DNA of 64,000 nt from Emiliania huxleyi CCMP1516 (GCF_000372725.1 NW_005196021.1:1168422-1232421); one strand, 5' to 3'; shown: positions 1 through 9,880, counted from the stretch's first letter. Made by a program: numbers and translations. The notes: generated by a model from the letters alone, not told the origin.

Positions 1-557
1 GCGCGGTCCGCGCGCCCGCCCAGCTGGCGCGGTGCGTCGCCACGCTGGCCGGGCTGCTCTCCCGCGGCGTCGTCAACGAGATCGTCCAGGCCGACGGCAG
101 CCGCGCCTCGGGCAGGCTCGGCGGCAAGCTCCGCCAGCGGTGCTGCTTCCTCGAGGGCGCCGAGGACTGGGACTGCCTCGCCGAGCTGGTGGACACGCTG
201 CAGGGGGCGGTCGTCGACGACCGCGAGATCCTGACCAAGTGCAACCCCAAGTTCGTGGACCTCAAGAAGCTGCCCGAGATCCTCGACGAGTACGCCGACT
301 CGACCCGCCGCAGCGCCGACCACCTCAAGGCGCGCGACGTGCGCGCGATGCTCGACGGGCACTACTCGGCGGAGCGCTGCGTCGAGCTGAAGAAGTACGA
401 CGAGTTCCCCGTTGACGGTGCGGCGATGCCGAGGAAGGGCGCCTACCTGCGCGGCACCACCAAAGGCGGGATGCACGTCTTCAACATCGCGGCAGTCACG
501 TGCGCCATCGGGCAGCAGCTGCTGGTCGAGGAGGGGCGCCTCGCCGCCGGCCACTGA
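1..557 (+). CDS. 3' end of an unknown protein gene (partial)
   Basis: An open frame enters from the left edge (first full codon at position 3) and stops with TGA at 555-557, giving the last 184 residues of a protein whose start lies outside the window. The composition is ordinary globular protein: a charged stretch with CNPKFVDLKKLPEILDEYAD, then a C-terminal segment GGMHVFNIAAVTCAIGQQLL and a short tail. No signal peptide, repeat or catalytic motif can be named. Third positions are almost all G or C, as in the recognised genes of the window, which supports coding. An internal GTG near 189 could start a shorter frame, but the reading frame is uninterrupted upstream. I do not recognise the family. 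It could be the last exon of a spliced gene. Confidence 0.6.
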   Translation, partial: AVRAPAQLARCVATLAGLLSRGVVNEIVQADGSRASGRLGGKLRQRCCFLEGAEDWDCLAELVDTLQGAVVDDREILTKCNPKFVDLKKLPEILDEYADSTRRSADHLKARDVRAMLDGHYSAERCVELKKYDEFPVDGAAMPRKGAYLRGTTKGGMHVFNIAAVTCAIGQQLLVEEGRLAAGH

Positions 558-1507
558 GGAGGCGGCGGCCTAGCGAGGGCGAACGCGGCTCCGGTCGCCA
601 GAGCCGCATGCCCCACCCATGCGCGGGCGTTCGCCGCCCAGCGGCCGCCAGCTCGCCGCGCGTCACTGGGCGCAGGGTTGTCCCCTGCAGCTGACACATG
701 GACCGTACAATGTGCGCATCCCCCCCCGGAATAGATAGAGAGCGAATGCCTCGCGGGCCTTAGTCGCTGTCGCACGCGCCGCGCACGGCTATCGTACCCT
801 CGCCCGCCTCGGCGAGAGTTCGCCCGCCCCCAGAGCGCCACGTGCCTGGGGTGTGTGGCACTAGCACAGCTGACTGAGCAGTCAGCTTCAGCACATCCTT
901 CTGCAGTGATACAGTGTTTCATCATCATCTCGGCCTCACATGGTCTCGTTCATAGAGACATCGATTTGCTCTGTCGTAAAAATGTCCGCTTCCCTCCTGA
1001 ATGCTAAGTAAGATAGAGCGGTTCCGGTAACTACAAACCAAACTACAAAAATAGATATATACAAAGCTTGCGTCAGAGAATCGAGCGACAATTCAAGTTG
1101 CGAAATAGGGCGGCGAACCGTCGGTCGGAGAAGTCTTCAGGCGTACGAGGATCAGGATGCCTAGCCGTGGTGGCAATGCTTGGACTCACACAACCCCCCC
1201 TCTGCGGTGCTAAGGAGGGGCACGCCCCGACACGACGCCACGCCCGGACGGACGGACTCGCTTCGCCGTTTTTGGCGAGCAAAGAACGAACTTCCAATAT
1301 TTGACCGTCGGCGGTAAAATTTGTCGACCGGCCAATTGCTGAGACGCCCGTGAATACGTTGCTGAACTCTGCTTCCCCTTCCCTAGTCACCGTGGCCCAA
1401 CGGGGTCAAGCCTGCACGGGCTGCGTGACGCAAGCCGCAAGGACTTAGTAGCAAGGGGCACGAGGCACGAGGAGGCCCGTCTCTACAGACCCGGCGGCTC
1501 CGCGTGC
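558..1507. other. Intergenic, no gene seen
   Basis: About 950 bp of mixed composition between the partial gene and the glycosyltransferase-sulfotransferase gene. It includes AT-richer DNA around 970-1070. Open frames here are short, on both strands, and lack conserved motifs. The last 100 bp hold the upstream region of the gene at 1508. Confidence 0.5.
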
Positions 1508-3481
1508 ATGACGACCCTCTTCCACGTCTTTGCGGTTGCCGCACCCGCCAAACGAGCGGCCGCGGAAGTGGGGCCGTGCGCGCTCGTGCAGACGCCGTTC
1601 ACCCGCCCAGACTTCGGCGACAGCAATTGCGCCGAATACTTGAACCTGCCGCTCTCGTCGCCACCCAACTGCTCTGAGGGGTCCACGAGAGTGCCCCGTA
1701 TCTACCATGCAGTTGGCGGCAGCGCGGAGCGCCCATCCAACGTGGCCATGAATGCTGCCGTTCACCTCGATGGCTTTGTGGTGAACTATCACGACGACGA
1801 GTCGGCGTTCGAGTACGTGACCAAGCACTGCGGGCGAGAGGCCGGGCAGGCGTACCGCTGCCTGCTCGCCCCCGCGTTTCGCGCCGATCTCTTCCGCTTC
1901 TGCGCCCTGTCCGCCGAAGGCGGCGTCTACCTGGATACCGATCTCGTGCTGCTCAAGCCGATTGCCAGCGTAGTCGACATGTGTGATGCGGGCGCGACCA
2001 TCGGCCGTGACATTTCGGGGGCCGACGAACGGAAGCAGATGATCCTCGCGAGCGTGCCGTCGCACCCGCTCCCCCGCTGCATGCTCGACTCGATCCTCCG
2101 CAACGTCCGACAGCGATTCGTCCCTCCCAAGGGCAGGCCGCTTATGCTCACCGGTCCAGAGCTGCTGGACTGGTGCTACAACCAGACGGCTGGCAACGAC
2201 GTTGCGATCACGTATCGGGACTCGGTCCGCGCGACCTACCCGCACTCTGGAATGGTCGGCGTCGGTGGGCTCGTTGCCTTCGAGCAGCCAAACGACATGG
2301 ACTACATCTATACAGACGAGTGCACTCTCTCCGTGCCACCGAGCGACGCGGCGGCGACGCCCCCCCAAATGGCCAAAACGGCCTCCACTCAGGGGGGTCG
2401 GCACATTACCACGGGCATCTCGCCCAGCATCTCGCACTCGGAGCAACAGAGCTGGTGCATGCTGAACGGCCTCGGTCCCAACTGCACTACGACGCCGCAA
2501 CTGGTGAAGCTCGTCAAGCAGGCCCAGTCCCCTATGCCACCGATCAGCGGCTGGATGAAAAACGACCCAGCGGTGCCTCTTCCGCGCTTGCAGCTGCTGC
2601 GCCCGCCCGCGCAACCCAACGAGGAGATCAACATCTGCTACGTCCACGTGAACAAGGCCGGCGGCCTGTCGGGAATCAAAGCGTTCCGTAAGTTTCAAGA
2701 TGCTGGGATGATCAACCAGCTCGTCGAGCTGCACGGCCTCGAGCCAGGCGAAAGCTCCCCCCGGACGGGGAAGAAGGGATCGACGAATTGGTTTAGTCAG
2801 TGGAGTGCGCCGATGAGCCCCAACGCGTGCACCATCGGTGGCTTTCAAGAGGGTGTTCATCCAGGGATCACGATGGCCTTCAAGGTGGTCCTCTGGGTGC
2901 GAGACCCGATCACGCGGGTGATCTCCTCGTGGAACTTCTTGCGAACCAAACCGAGGGCTGATGCATGGGGTGACCAGATGCAGGCGGAGGCGAGAGAATG
3001 GGATTACATGAGAAACTACATGCAACACACGCTCAAAATGAACATGTCTACCAGCTTTCATGGCAGCGGGTTTGCCGAAGCGGTTGCGGCCGCTCACGCG
3101 GCTGGCGGTTTGGCCGAGCTGATCATGAACCTCGGCCACGCTCGCGCCACGCTTGCACGCTACCTCTTTGAAGGGGACGGCTCAATGGCTTCCGCAAGTC
3201 GCATTGCGTTCGTAGGACGTGTGGAGGCGTTTGGCGAGGACTGGGCTCGATTGGTCGACCTTCTTGGACTCACGAAACAGTACCAGGGAAGGCCGTCGTT
3301 GAAGCCGCCTCAAACTCACAGTACTGCGCGTGGCGGCTCACTGCTCAGCAGCACAAGTGTGCTGGCGCTGCGCAAGGCGCTGTCGCTGTCGTACGCCAGC
3401 ATCTGGTGGCTCCAATCAAATGGGCTGCTGCCGGTCGGCTACTATGAGACCATCTCTTCCCGTGAGGACTACGAGGACTGA
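1508..3481 (+). CDS. Glycosyltransferase (DXD sugar-binding) fused to a sulfotransferase-like domain
   Basis: Single-exon frame of 657 aa from ATG at 1508 to TGA at 3479-3481. The N-terminal half resembles the DXD-type glycosyltransferases (Gly_transf_sug/OCH1-like): RVPRIYHAVGG near residue 60, then FRADLFRFCALSAEGGVYLD followed by TDLVLLKPI around residues 125-155, with the DTD metal/sugar-nucleotide motif. The C-terminal half looks like a PAPS-dependent sulfotransferase: NICYVHVNKAGGLSG near 377 matches the 5'-phosphosulfate loop region, and VVLWVRDPITRVISSWNF near 460 matches the 3'-phosphate binding strand with Arg and Ser. The likely role is transfer of a sugar and of sulfate onto a glycan in the Golgi. 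The first 13 codons (MTTLFHVFAVAAP) recur in two other genes here. A decayed paralogue lies at 16771-17865. It carries two codons (Phe and Lys in the A-D-F-E-R-K-Q-M-K stretch) that this copy lacks. The domain calls are from motif recognition only. Confidence 0.75.
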   Translation: MTTLFHVFAVAAPAKRAAAEVGPCALVQTPFTRPDFGDSNCAEYLNLPLSSPPNCSEGSTRVPRIYHAVGGSAERPSNVAMNAAVHLDGFVVNYHDDESAFEYVTKHCGREAGQAYRCLLAPAFRADLFRFCALSAEGGVYLDTDLVLLKPIASVVDMCDAGATIGRDISGADERKQMILASVPSHPLPRCMLDSILRNVRQRFVPPKGRPLMLTGPELLDWCYNQTAGNDVAITYRDSVRATYPHSGMVGVGGLVAFEQPNDMDYIYTDECTLSVPPSDAAATPPQMAKTASTQGGRHITTGISPSISHSEQQSWCMLNGLGPNCTTTPQLVKLVKQAQSPMPPISGWMKNDPAVPLPRLQLLRPPAQPNEEINICYVHVNKAGGLSGIKAFRKFQDAGMINQLVELHGLEPGESSPRTGKKGSTNWFSQWSAPMSPNACTIGGFQEGVHPGITMAFKVVLWVRDPITRVISSWNFLRTKPRADAWGDQMQAEAREWDYMRNYMQHTLKMNMSTSFHGSGFAEAVAAAHAAGGLAELIMNLGHARATLARYLFEGDGSMASASRIAFVGRVEAFGEDWARLVDLLGLTKQYQGRPSLKPPQTHSTARGGSLLSSTSVLALRKALSLSYASIWWLQSNGLLPVGYYETISSREDYED

Positions 3482-4681
3482 GAAACCACGCCTCACAGAG
3501 CGGGATAGCTCGCGACCTGGGCAAGGGCGGTGAAGCAGACTGTGCTGCGTGTGTGCATGTGTGCGTGATCTGACTTCGGGATGGCCCTTGAAGGGCCTTC
3601 CCGACTATGGACCGTCCTCTATTTAGCTAAGGTACAGGTATGTTGAGCCGCAGCTGTCAGCCACAGCTGTGTCTGAATCTCTGAATTATCTCTCTCCCCC
3701 CCCCCCCCCCCACACACGCCACAGAGCCCAACACTTTTTTTGGAAAGATTAACGTATAACGCATAAGACCCTCGCCCCTAGGTCGCGCGCACGCGGCACT
3801 GCGCAGGGCCTCCACCCAGCACTCAGCTCCCAGGCGCCACCAAAGGGCCAGGCCGCAGGGGCGCGGTCGCTGCCTCGCACGGGCGGGTGTGCTGGCTGCT
3901 GATGCCAGTGTGTGGCAGTGAGCTCGGGAGTGTGGAGAGGGTGTGCCATAGTGGCACTCTCTGACCCGTGTGCTCTCGTTGGTCTCGCCGCCATGCTGCG
4001 CGTCGTCGACCGCCTCCCCGCTCGGGGGCCAAGCCAAGGTGCTGCGTACTCGAGTAGCCTTCCTGTAGGAACCTTTCATGCTCCAAGGTGACGCAGCCAG
4101 CCCCATCCGCCCCCCTTGCACAGACTCTTCCCGCTTGACTGAAACCAGAGGGGTGACCACCCCGACCCAGTTAATGGCGCGTCGGGGCCAGCGCCTTCAA
4201 ATGCGCCCCAACCCTCCACTGCTGCCGCCTCATCCTGCGCTGCCACCGGTGCCGGGTGGAGAGATATCGCGGGTATATCGCGGACCGCGATCGGGAAAAA
4301 AGACGCGCGGGGCGCCGCGGGGGGCCGGGGAGGGAACCTTCGCACTCTAAACACTCGCCACACCCCGCCACTCCCGCCCGATATGACGCGGTGAAGTTCC
4401 CGGACTTGCCGCGCTGCGAATTGTGCCACAGGGCAAGATTTCCCCTCACGCCTCCGCACCCACCTCACGGATGGGTCGGCAGATGCGACGGCGAGCACAT
4501 ACAACGAAGTCTAGCTCAAAAAGAACGCAGGAAAAAGAACGCAGGAAAAAGAACGCAGGAAAAAGAACGCAGGAGTCGCGTCGCAAGGAAGCTCCTGAGT
4601 GCACGTCGCCGTTGGATAGGGACGACCCGTCGCTCTTCGGGCGGGAGGAGTGCTACCGGCTCCTTTACCGTAAAGACACAC
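3482..4681. other. Intergenic with poly-C tract and minisatellite
   Basis: Holds a C homopolymer near 3697-3711 and mixed GC-rich DNA. Just before the next gene there is a short minisatellite (listed separately). A frame stays open from about 4256 into the sulfotransferase gene, but it uses a GTG start and a repetitive Arg/Lys-rich translation, so I treat it as untranslated leader. Confidence 0.45.
4518..4573 (+). repeat. 14-bp minisatellite, 4 copies
   Basis: Four tandem copies of AAAAAGAACGCAGG, about 110 bp upstream of the ATG of the sulfotransferase gene. The copies are essentially identical, so the array is young. It probably lies in the promoter or 5' untranslated region. Confidence 0.85.
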
Positions 4682-5764
4682 ATGGCGACCCTCTTCCACG
4701 TCTTTGCGGTTGCCGCGCCCATTCACTGGGGCTTCGAGAGCATGCACTCCTCGCTTTCCGGCATCGACATTGCTAACCTCAGCTTGTGCACTCTCTTCTA
4801 CAACGGCACGGATGCCGATCAGGCGTACCTCGCTGATCAGATCGTGGCCGATGCGCGTTACGAGGCGGGGCTGCCGCCCCTTGCGCCGGGTGAAGCAATG
4901 GCCCGTGGAGGCAGGTGGTTTTTCACGATTGTGCATGAGCGATATGTGTGCGAGGAGAAGATGGCGTACCGCAACGTCTGGAAGGGTGGCAACAATTTTT
5001 TCCGCGGCAACATGCGAGCGAGCATGGAGAACTGCACAGCGGTAAGCAAGAAGTTCAACGTGGACAACATGGAAAAGGCTTTTGAATTCTCCTTCGTGCG
5101 AGATCCTTTCTCGCACTTTGTCTCGGGCTATCGCGAGGCGACGATGCGCACATACAAGCAGTGCTGCAACGCCCCTACTCAAGAGGGCGCGCTACCCACA
5201 CCCCATCCTGGGTGGCCGCAGCCAATTTCCGTACCCGGGTTCCCCCCCCCCCTCGGGTGGCAGTGCCGGTACGACTGCAGCCTGTTCGTCGGCGAGGGCA
5301 CCAAGACGCTCGCAAAGGCGGTGATGAGCGACATTCTCGACCTGAGTCTGTCTCACGGATCCCACTGGAACCCGAACTTCAAACACGTCGCTCTCATGTT
5401 CGCCAACATCCTTGGCGAGAGGAGCTGGCACAGACCTGATTTCATCGGGCGACTGGAGTCCATCGGCTCGGACTGGGACCGAATGTGCGCCCTTCACGGC
5501 TGCCCGAAGCGCCTTGCTACATATGACAAACTCGATAAGAGCGCGGGCCAGCACCAAGCGACGTCGAGCGACCAGTACGGACACGGCGCAGGCCTGATAG
5601 CCTTGTTTGAGGAGGAGCCTCGCCTGAAAAATGCTGTCCGCAAGCTGCTTCGCCTGGATGAGGACTGCTTGCGTGAGCACACCGTGCCCGCAAGCGGCAC
5701 GGGAACGCGGCGGCTGCGTGACGCGGGCGACTTTATTGAGCTGGACTCGTGGCTCGAGCGGTGA
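4682..5764 (+). CDS. Sulfotransferase-family protein
   Basis: Single-exon frame of 360 aa, ATG at 4682, TGA at 5762-5764. The start is chosen because MATLFHVFAVAAP matches the leader of the gene at 1508 both as protein and, nearly base for base, as DNA. Sulfotransferase-2-like features are FTIVHERYVCEEKMAYRNVWK near residue 80, where the Arg/Lys-rich loop would bind the phosphosulfate, FEFSFVRDPFSHFVSGYREA near 140 (the 3'-phosphate site with Arg and Ser), and a cysteine-containing middle part. The C-terminal third is family-variable and acidic (FIELDSWLER at the end). A carbohydrate or membrane glycan is the likely acceptor. An inverted, decayed copy of the last ~130 codons plus the 3' flank is at 24455-25174. 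No introns are needed. The family call is by motif only, and the sugar or lipid substrate is unknown. Confidence 0.7.
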   Translation: MATLFHVFAVAAPIHWGFESMHSSLSGIDIANLSLCTLFYNGTDADQAYLADQIVADARYEAGLPPLAPGEAMARGGRWFFTIVHERYVCEEKMAYRNVWKGGNNFFRGNMRASMENCTAVSKKFNVDNMEKAFEFSFVRDPFSHFVSGYREATMRTYKQCCNAPTQEGALPTPHPGWPQPISVPGFPPPLGWQCRYDCSLFVGEGTKTLAKAVMSDILDLSLSHGSHWNPNFKHVALMFANILGERSWHRPDFIGRLESIGSDWDRMCALHGCPKRLATYDKLDKSAGQHQATSSDQYGHGAGLIALFEEEPRLKNAVRKLLRLDEDCLREHTVPASGTGTRRLRDAGDFIELDSWLER

Positions 5765-6112
5765 CAACGAGGCACACGCAAGCGTGACAACCATATACTA
5801 TCCCTCTCTCCAGGTTGCTAGCCTCTGCTGCGAGGAGACCTCGTCCGCTAAAAACAACTCCCTTCGCGCGCTTCGAGTTTCGCGCCTTTCGTGTGTTACA
5901 AGTGTGTGTTTGTGCCGGCGGGGGGCTTGGTGTCGAGGAGTGTCGCGTGCAGCCAAACAAATAACGCGCCCGCTCAGCGGAGCTGGGAGTAGGTGTGTAG
6001 GACCGCCGCACGCCCGGCGTGGCGTGGAGCGGTTGAGCATCCCTCCGGGGCTCTGCCGACTACAGAGGCACAACGTGGCCGCGCCCTACTCCGTTAGCTT
6101 TTCCCCGACGGC
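5371..6112 (+). repeat. Segment duplicated in inverted orientation at 24455-25174
   Basis: The last third of the sulfotransferase gene and about 350 bp of 3' flank reappear on the minus strand at 24455-25174. Matches include the region around 5405-5500, the stretch right after the stop codon (GTGACAACGAGGCACACG) and the far end (GTGGCCGCGCCCTACTCCG). Small deletions separate the copies. A short piece near 6036 (GGTTGAGCATCCCTCC) also occurs at 10038-10054. Confidence 0.85.
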
Positions 6113-6683
6113 GGCTTTTTGAGGCTGCCCCACAACGGGCGTCAGGTGTGACAGGTGTGACAGCCCCTCGCCACGGCTGCCTGGTGCCCAAAGAGTGCCC
6201 AAAAGTGCGCTGCACGTCGAGCCCCAACACCCGCCCAAGCCATGCTGTGCCGCTATCGCATCGGTATCCGATGGCCTCCCCACACAGCGCGCCGCGGGTC
6301 CGCGCTGGCCGCGCACACACTTGTTGGGTCGGGCTCTCCCGCGAGCTCCCCTCTCTTTCTTTCGGGTCCGTGAGTGCGGGCAGCGTGCAGGCAATCACGG
6401 GCGCTATTTTGTCGTACTCCTCTTCGGCGAGCGCTCCAAATCTAGACCCCGGTGCTGATGCGGTGAACGAAATCAATCTCTGGACGCCTCTCCTCAAGAC
6501 CTTCTCGACGGGCGCTGGCAGTGCCTCGAGCGGCGGCACGCCCGCCTCCGTTGGCCACTCCTACGCCTTCGGCAATACCGAGGAAAAGGCCCGCCGCCTT
6601 TGAACATGCATTGGAAATCTCTAAGTTACGCCCGCCGCATCAAAAGCCCTACCAGAGGGCACCCTTCCTGACCCCTTCTATAC
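6113..6683. other. Intergenic, no clear gene
   Basis: Both strands have open frames here (plus 6148-6603, minus 6060-6539) with no recognisable motif and no decisive advantage for either. The minus frame runs in the same direction as the zinc-finger-like ORF and the helicase fossil and might be an exon of that neighbourhood. Confidence 0.35.
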
Positions 6684-7091
6684 TCAGCGCCTCACAGAAT
6701 GGTACGTGCAAATCAACATTTCCGTTAGCGTACCGTTGTGCTGCATCCAAGCAGCCCCGATGGAGAAAGCATCCGCAGCCCGCGCGGTCGCCTCCAGGCA
6801 GTCACACCGAGCGAGTTCGCGGTCGCCGTCCCCTCTCATCGCGGACATGACGTCGCCGTCGGGGCTGAATAGCAGGTAGTTTGTGGCCGCAAGCTCCAGT
6901 GGGCTCGGGGACACGTGGAATTGCGAGCACTCAAAGTCCCTGCGAGTGCGCTTGGCGCCGCCTTGCCCACTCGAGCACGCGAGCTCCGTGAAGCTCCAGA
7001 CATCCGGGCGCGCTGCGACCTGCCCACATGAGAGCGCATGGAACTCGAGACCGGCTCGCCTCGCGAAGCTCTCGCCACAGACAGTGCACAC
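6684..7091 (-). CDS. Small zinc-finger-like ORF next to the helicase fossil
   Basis: Minus-strand frame ending at 6684. Its N-terminal part reads C-T-V-C-G-E-S-F, then R-R-A-G-L-E-F-H and a final C, a spacing (C-x2-C ... H-x4-C) close to a C2H2/C2HC zinc finger. The rest shows no known domain. There is no ATG at the frame opening, only GTG at 7091, and tandem GTGTGAACAGGGGG copies lie just upstream, so the true start or an upstream exon is unknown. It is on the same strand and directly downstream of the virus-type helicase and may belong to that element. Function unknown. Confidence 0.35.
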   Translation of the reverse strand: MCTVCGESFARRAGLEFHALSCGQVAARPDVWSFTELACSSGQGGAKRTRRDFECSQFHVSPSPLELAATNYLLFSPDGDVMSAMRGDGDRELARCDCLEATARAADAFSIGAAWMQHNGTLTEMLICTYHSVRR

Positions 7092-7115
7092 CCCCCCTGT
7101 TCACACCCCCCCTGT

Positions 7116-9039
7116 TCACACATCCCCACTCTTCTCCGGGGACGAGACGGCGCTCCGCTTGGACGAACGCCGCGATGGGGGGGACTCGTGCGCCATGGAC
7201 GAGGAAGAAGCGCGACGCGGCGGTGGGGATCCCGGCGGTGGCGAATCGGGTGGCGGCGGGTCCGGAAACGGCGCACCCGGGCCTTCGATGGGGAGGCCAA
7301 TGTTCTCCGCCTCTGTTCGCGAGATGCTCAGTGCGATGCCCCTGTACACGATGCCGATCTTCGTCTTCACCTTTTTCAGCTTTCCCTCGGACGCCTCCGC
7401 CCAGTTGCGCATCAAGGACGTGAAGACGGCGTACGCCAGGTTGGCGTACTGGTCTCGCGTCCAGTCATTCTTCTTCACAAGCGCCCACATGTCCTGGCAG
7501 GAGAGGGACTCGTTCTGGTCACCGCTGATGAAGAAGAGTTTGTCCATGAGCTCGGTGAGGTCCATCTGCGAGTCTGTCTCCACACCTTCGTCGTACCTGG
7601 AGCGGCGAGGCCGGTCGCATGGCCCTATGAGCCCGTCGGCCTCCTCGAACGAAGAGGCCAGCCCCCCCGTCACCGTCTTCCAGTCGAAGGAGCGCTTCTC
7701 CTCCTCGTCCAGCGCCTTGTACTTCTCAAAGAGAGTGCCCCCGCCGTTGTTGGCCACGGTGAGAGTGTGTGTCAGCGACTGCAGGGCCTTGAACTTCTTG
7801 TAGTGCTCTGTGACGAAGAACATCACGGCGTGCCGGTACGCCAGGGAGTCGGGCCCCGTCTGCAGCTGTTGCACGCCCTCGTCGCGAACAAAGAGCAAGT
7901 CCTTCTCCATCTCGATTGGGCACTGCCTCAGGCCAGACAGAATGTCGTGCCTCTTCGCGGCGTGGATGAAGGAGGAGGGCAGGTGAAACTGGCGGACGAC
8001 CTTCTGGGCCCGCGACTCTGCGCGCGGAACGACCTGCACTGGGGAGTTCATCATGAAGAAGAGCGCCGCCGTCGGAACCGTTGGCACGCCGTCGTTCTCG
8101 TTCAAGAACCGCGCCGTGCAGAGCGCGCCGCCCGCCAGCTTCTTGAGAAGAGGCGCTTGGAGCTCCCTTCTCGGCATTCGCCTCCTCCACGAGCGCTAGG
8201 CGCACGCCGGCCAGGTTGCACAGCCACGGGCACGGGGCGTCGGGGTTCTTCCCGGCAATCTGCAAGTGCTTCGGCTCGAGAGCATGCACCCACACACCCA
8301 GCTCGAAACCGTGCCGCATCAGCGTGCCCACCGTCGTCTTGCCGTTGTCGGCGTGCCCCCAGGCGCAGAGGTGGTGCTTCAAGTTCACCTTGCTCCTCTC
8401 GAAGAGGTACACGGAGAGCCTCCACATCACCTCCTCCTCCAGCGCGCGCTCCGGGAGGATCTGGCGCAGAATGCGCTTGATCTCGCGGTACGCCGGAGTC
8501 TGAGGGACGCCCTCCCACACCTCCTTCGTCGGAGCATCCCGGTCGCTCACCCGCGTCACGAACATGTCCGGCTGGTAGGGCACGAGCTCGCCGGTCAGCA
8601 TGTTCAGCAGGCCGTTCGAAAAGGGGTAGTGCGCGTCAGGGATGCTGTCGATACTCGAGAACCACTCCGTCGCAGGCATCTTCTTCACAATGTTGGTCAG
8701 GTCGCCCCTGCCCATCGAGTTGACGTACTTGTACAGCCGCTCCGAGCCGCTGAGGCTCTCGCTCTCCTTCATGTTGCAGTAGGTGAGAACGCCACGAAAG
8801 GAGGGGTACCCCTCCCCCCACGTGCCCTTGCCTGTCCCACCCATGATGAGGGAGAAGGTCTGGATCGACTTGCCCTGCAGCACGTTCACGACTGGGAACG
8901 GCGTCGCGCCGTGCCTGGCAGCCCACGCATCCCGAAGCATGCGGATGCGCTCCAACTCGGTGGCCTTGGATGTCGAGTTGGAGCTCGCCCGTGAGGAGGT
9001 CACCGCACTCACACTGTCGCTGTGGTTGACCGCTGCCAA
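7116..9039 (-). mobile_element. Virus-type SF3 (D5-like) primase-helicase fossil
   Basis: The minus strand encodes a protein related to the D5-type primase-helicases of large DNA viruses, virophages and Polinton-like viruses. Visible parts are a D5_N-like segment (FSNGLLNMLTGELVPYQPD), a Walker A motif (GHADNGKTT), a Walker B-like strand (VRLALVEEANAEK) and a long C-terminal region. The coding sequence is broken, with about one interruption, and otherwise reads well, so it looks fairly recent. No capsid, ATPase, protease or integrase gene was recognised nearby, so the element is partial or a lone captured gene. A weaker coding signal upstream reaches about 9233. Whether the source was a giant virus or a virophage/Polinton-like virus cannot be settled from sequence reading alone. 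Confidence 0.7.
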
Positions 9040-9281
9040 GCACCCCGGACGCTGCGCGCACGGGTTGCGCCGGCAGACGCTGCACCCGCCACGAGTGTCG
9101 GAGGAGCAGTCGCACTCGCCGCTGTCGTGCTCTCCTCCTCCACGGCCGCCGGCTGAGACTCCTCTCCGCCGCTCTCCATGTCGCCTTCAGAGAGGGCAAA
9201 GAAAATCTGACAGTCTGGAGCACGTCGTGGCACGCCGTACGATCGGCTGCAGCCATATAGCGAGTACTCGAGTAGACGGAG

Positions 9282-9413
9282 ATGTTGATGGTTCGATCCT
9301 CCCCAGAGTCGAACTGGCAGCCACTCGCACCGAGGAGGCGAGGTGTGGCTACGTGACCCGAAAAGGCCAGAGTCAAGAGCAACCCTCGAGCTGGGTCGCT
9401 CATATACTCAACA
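9282..9413 (-). repeat. 132-bp direct repeat, copy 1
   Basis: Identical to 9609-9740 over 132 bp and separated from it by 195 bp. On the minus strand each copy begins with TGTTGAGTATATGAGCGACC, a TATA-like stretch. It also contains GTTCGACTC, which looks like a Pol III B-box. It lies 240-370 bp upstream of the helicase fossil's start. Confidence 0.9.
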
Positions 9414-9608
9414 CGCCCCCACGACGCAGCACGAGGTTGCTGCTGTATATCCGATACCGCCGTGTTTCGAGGTAGGGCAGGCGTTCCGGGACGCGAGTTC
9501 CCCCGGGTTACCTTGGGCACTATTTTCGATCTTTTTCGTAGCTCACACACGAAGGGACTCAAATCTTCGCAGACCGCCGTCGACCTGGGAGATCTCACCG
9601 GAGGTACC

Positions 9609-9740
9609 ATGTTGATGGTTCGATCCTCCCCAGAGTCGAACTGGCAGCCACTCGCACCGAGGAGGCGAGGTGTGGCTACGTGACCCGAAAAGGCCAGAGT
9701 CAAGAGCAACCCTCGAGCTGGGTCGCTCATATACTCAACA
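9609..9740 (-). repeat. 132-bp direct repeat, copy 2
   Basis: Second exact copy of the block at 9282-9413, in the same orientation. The perfect identity implies a recent tandem-type duplication of the upstream region of the minus-strand helicase element. Confidence 0.9.
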
Positions 9741-9855
9741 GGAGAGAATCGAAAAAATTTTCGGGTGACGAGTGACGGGTGACGGCCCGATTTTCTGAGA
9801 TCCGAGCGCGCGCGCGCGCCCCCACCCGGGTGACGGGGTGACGAGGTGACGGCCG

Positions 9856-9880
9856 ATTATATCTTATATTTATATATAGT
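9856..9880 (+). promoter_or_regulatory. AT-rich TATA-like region upstream of uS19-like gene
   Basis: A run of T and A (TTATATCTTATATTTATATA) in otherwise very GC-rich DNA, about 250 bp before the ATG at 10129. Between it and the gene lie GC-rich DNA and the dispersed motif GGAGGGATGCTCAACCG near 10038-10054. The promoter role is inferred from composition and position only. Confidence 0.3.

Noticed and set aside
1445-3139. 564-codon minus-strand frame opposite the glycosyltransferase gene
   Set aside because: The plus frame has clear domain motifs; the antisense frame has none.
4256-4681. N-terminal extension of the sulfotransferase gene
   Set aside because: Needs a GTG start and crosses a 14-bp minisatellite; the conserved leader gives a better ATG at 4682.
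9282-9740. tRNA or tRNA-derived SINE in the 132-bp repeats
   Set aside because: A B-box-like GTTCGACTC and a short stem are present on the minus strand, but no acceptor stem, anticodon arm or good A-box could be folded.
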